Shown piece by piece: positions 62,142 through 64,000 of a stretch of DNA of 64,000 nucleotides. The notes beneath the pieces are model-generated. The model saw only the letters and a program-made list of their open reading frames with translations, did not search any database and was not told the origin of the DNA. The position numbers and the translations under genes were made by a program. Each line of letters opens with the position of its first letter. The first letter of the stretch is position 1. The DNA is taken from NCBI RefSeq assembly GCF_003703975.1, contig NZ_QTJY01000001.1:372001-436000 (forward strand), given 5' to 3'. Source of the stretch: Larkinella soli (lineage in GTDB: Bacteria > Bacteroidota > Bacteroidia > Cytophagales > Spirosomataceae).

Positions 62142-63629
62142 ATGACCCTCGCCCGCCGTTTATTGAAAATCAGCCATTTCGCACTGGCTGCCCCCCTGCT
62201 GTTGGGCTGCTCCGGAGAGCCGGCCGGAAATCCGACCAAATCCACCCCGCCGGACCCTCAGGTCAAGCTCCAGGCCTTTTCCAAAACGCCTGCTCTGGTG
62301 AAAGCCCTGCCGGGTTTTGAGAATCTGGAAATTTTCCCGCTTCTGAGCAGCGACGACCAGCTCGACCAATCGACCGGTTTCCTGTTCGGTGCCCAGCCGG
62401 ATGGGAACGCCCTCCTTCGAAATCCCGGCGGAGACGGGTTTGTCCTGCTGACCAACCATGAAATTCTGCGGTCGGTGTCCCGGGTTTACCTCGATAAGAC
62501 GTTCAGGCCGGTAAAGGGTGAATACGTGCTGGATGCGGACGGCGGCCTCTGGCGGATGTGTTCGGCCACCCTGGCCACCCCGGAAGTCCATGGTTTCGGC
62601 CCGGTTTACCTCACCGCCGGAGAAGGGGACGCGGACGGGATGATCCACGCTCTCGACCCTTTCGCGCCGGCCGACAAAAAGAACCGGAACCGGGTCCTCC
62701 CGGCGTTGGGCAAAGCCTCCTTCGAAAATGCCGTTCCGCTGCCGAAAGGCAGTTTTCCCGGCAAAACCGTGGTGGTTCTGAGCGAGGATGAAGGCAGTGG
62801 ACAGCTTATGGTTTATGTCTCAGAGTCGGTCGGCGACCTCCAGAACGGTAAGCTGTATTTCCTGCGCCGGACCAACCGGAATCCGGTCGAAACCGACATG
62901 AAGGCCGGGCAATCCTACGAGGTAGAGTTCGTGGAATTTACCGATACCCGGACTGCGACGGGCAACCAGCTGGCAGCCCAGACGAAGGAAAAGTTTGCCC
63001 TCGAATTCGCCCGGGTCGAAGATGTCGACTTCCGGAAGGGCAGCGATGCCGCCGGGCGCGAGATTTTCTTCTGCGTTTCGGGCACCCATGCCTCGGACCG
63101 GGTCGAATGGGGCCGCGTGTACCGTCTGGCCCTCGATTCCGACAACCCCCTCAAAGGAAAATTAACCATCCTGGCCGACGGTTCGGTCGACCCGGGCCGG
63201 AATCTCGTCAACCCCGATAACCTCTGCGTCACTGAAAATTACGTGTACATTCAGGAGGACGGGGACGCTCCCCCGGCCCCGCCGGCCCATGACGGGCGAA
63301 TCTGGCAGTATGCCCTGTCCACCAACCAGTTAAAGCCGATCCTGGAAATGAATCACCGGCGGGATGACCCCGATTTTCAGCGGAAGTACAACGCGACCGG
63401 CCATCCGGGCAGGAGCACCTGGGAATACGGGGCCATGACCGATATTTCGACGGTCATCGGGGTGCCCAATACGTTCCTGATCAATATCCATCCCCACACC
63501 TGGCGGGACATGAAGTTCAGCAACGCCGACGGCAGCTCATTGACCAAAACCGGGAGCATCAACGACCCCAATAACGGCAATTACTCCGAGGGCGGACAGG
63601 TGGTGGTCGTTCGGGGCATCCCTAAATAA
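62142..63629 (+). CDS. PhoX-like (DUF839) lipoprotein
   Basis: A 495-aa lipoprotein (lipobox APLLLGCSG). The mature part follows the PhoX/DUF839 beta-propeller pattern: LTNHEILRSVSRVYLDKTF, LSEDEGSGQLMVYV, REIFFCVSGTH and NPDNLCVTENYVYIQEDGD. PhoX proteins are Ca/Fe-dependent phosphatases; whether this divergent form keeps the activity is unknown. It ends 2 bp before the next gene, suggesting an operon. Confidence 0.82.
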   Translation: MTLARRLLKISHFALAAPLLLGCSGEPAGNPTKSTPPDPQVKLQAFSKTPALVKALPGFENLEIFPLLSSDDQLDQSTGFLFGAQPDGNALLRNPGGDGFVLLTNHEILRSVSRVYLDKTFRPVKGEYVLDADGGLWRMCSATLATPEVHGFGPVYLTAGEGDADGMIHALDPFAPADKKNRNRVLPALGKASFENAVPLPKGSFPGKTVVVLSEDEGSGQLMVYVSESVGDLQNGKLYFLRRTNRNPVETDMKAGQSYEVEFVEFTDTRTATGNQLAAQTKEKFALEFARVEDVDFRKGSDAAGREIFFCVSGTHASDRVEWGRVYRLALDSDNPLKGKLTILADGSVDPGRNLVNPDNLCVTENYVYIQEDGDAPPAPPAHDGRIWQYALSTNQLKPILEMNHRRDDPDFQRKYNATGHPGRSTWEYGAMTDISTVIGVPNTFLINIHPHTWRDMKFSNADGSSLTKTGSINDPNNGNYSEGGQVVVVRGIPK

Positions 63630-63631
63630 CC

Positions 63632-64000
63632 ATGCCGCCCGCCCGCTTCCTGACCGTGTTCGGAGCCGCCACCCTGCTGTGCCTTGGCGTGCTGGTCGTG
63701 TTTTCGAAGGAGGAAAAACCGGCCGTTCCGCCGGCCGTTCGGGTGCATCGGCAATTTGGACAGGACGTGAACAATCTGGAAGCGCTGGTCCGCAACCGGT
63801 TGCTCCCTGCCGCCGAAAGGAGTTCAAATCCCGACACGATCCGCACCGCTTTTCTGGAATGCCGGCTCGCCTATAAGAAGCTGGAAGTCTTTACCGAGTA
63901 TTACTTTAAAACCGCCACCCGGCTGGTCAACGGGCCTCCGCTGCCTGAGGTGGAAGCCGATGAGGCCCAATCGTTTGAACCGGGCGGCTTTCAGGTCATT
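63632..64000 (+). CDS. Cytochrome-c-peroxidase-like protein, N-terminal part (runs off window)
   Basis: The first 123 codons are visible. MPPARFLTVFGAATLLCLGV is a signal or membrane segment. The following helical region (RTAFLECRLAYKKLEVFTEYYF, NGPPLPEVEADEAQSFEPGGFQVI) matches the N-terminal extension of Bacteroidota di-haem cytochrome-c peroxidases. The haem motifs lie beyond the window. It starts 2 bp after the PhoX-like stop. Confidence 0.7.
   Translation, partial: MPPARFLTVFGAATLLCLGVLVVFSKEEKPAVPPAVRVHRQFGQDVNNLEALVRNRLLPAAERSSNPDTIRTAFLECRLAYKKLEVFTEYYFKTATRLVNGPPLPEVEADEAQSFEPGGFQVI

Overview
The window is a chromosomal segment of a Bacteroidota bacterium, most likely class Cytophagia and probably family Spirosomaceae (Spirosoma/Larkinella-like). 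The family placement is inference from gene content, not a database result. Evidence: G+C-rich coding sequence; many starts preceded by the Bacteroidota promoter (TTG, about 19 nt, TAnnTTTG); the short archaeal-type ProRS; and gene neighbourhoods typical of the phylum: DUF1599/BT_3928-family against folP-cdaA, parA-parB-DUF5683-dapB-lepB, and DUF3822-coaD-NUDIX-CNNM-pyrE. No rRNA, tRNA, CRISPR array, insertion sequence, prophage or defence island was recognised. Nearly all of it looks like core or lineage-core chromosome.

Layout. 1-5.4 kb: end of an MFS carrier, proS, a divergent Tyr/Gly/Ser-rich lipoprotein and an OmpP1/FadL-type barrel. 5.4-11.2 kb: a tolC-acrA-acrB type efflux operon. 11.4-15.3 kb: DUF1599-BT_3928-aroK facing folP-cdaA (folate and c-di-AMP). 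15.5-20 kb: envelope polysaccharide genes, with a Wzi-family gene broken by one in-frame stop, glf and a glycosyltransferase. 20-27.6 kb: HtrA-like protease, an intergenic composite inverted repeat, an FG-GAP protein, RlmI-like methyltransferase, a Tat-exported sugar isomerase-like protein, a GH1 glucosidase and a zinc phospholipase C-like protein. 27.6-34 kb: Dabb protein, rpsT, radC, small proteins, hisB, a NYN-cold-shock fusion and pabB. 34-40.8 kb: DEAD-box helicase, a copper-monooxygenase/cytochrome-like lipoprotein, a methyltransferase, apaG, ung and lepB. 40.8-45.3 kb: dapB, DUF5683, parB, parA and a radical SAM/SPASM protein. 45.5-53.4 kb: ferritin, FAD oxidoreductase, Lrp-ald pair, LytTR regulator and a RecD-like helicase. 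53.6-64 kb: CBS, NUDIX, DUF3822, coaD, NUDIX, CNNM, pyrE, DUF4394, dprA, PhoX-like and the start of a cytochrome-c-peroxidase-like gene.

Functional links: efflux (three-gene pump), surface glycan export (Wzi, Glf, GT), chromosome partition (ParAB with degenerate parS-like half-sites), amino-acid metabolism (hisB, dapB, aroK, ald with its probable Lrp-type regulator) and folate (folP, pabB).

No clear new multi-gene system was found. The least explained items are two intergenic elements built as an inverted repeat around a hairpin core (21540-21840 and 55744-55877), the wzi nonsense codon, a possible structured leader or antisense gene before the DEAD-box helicase, a terminator that abuts the radC start, and two very small proteins.
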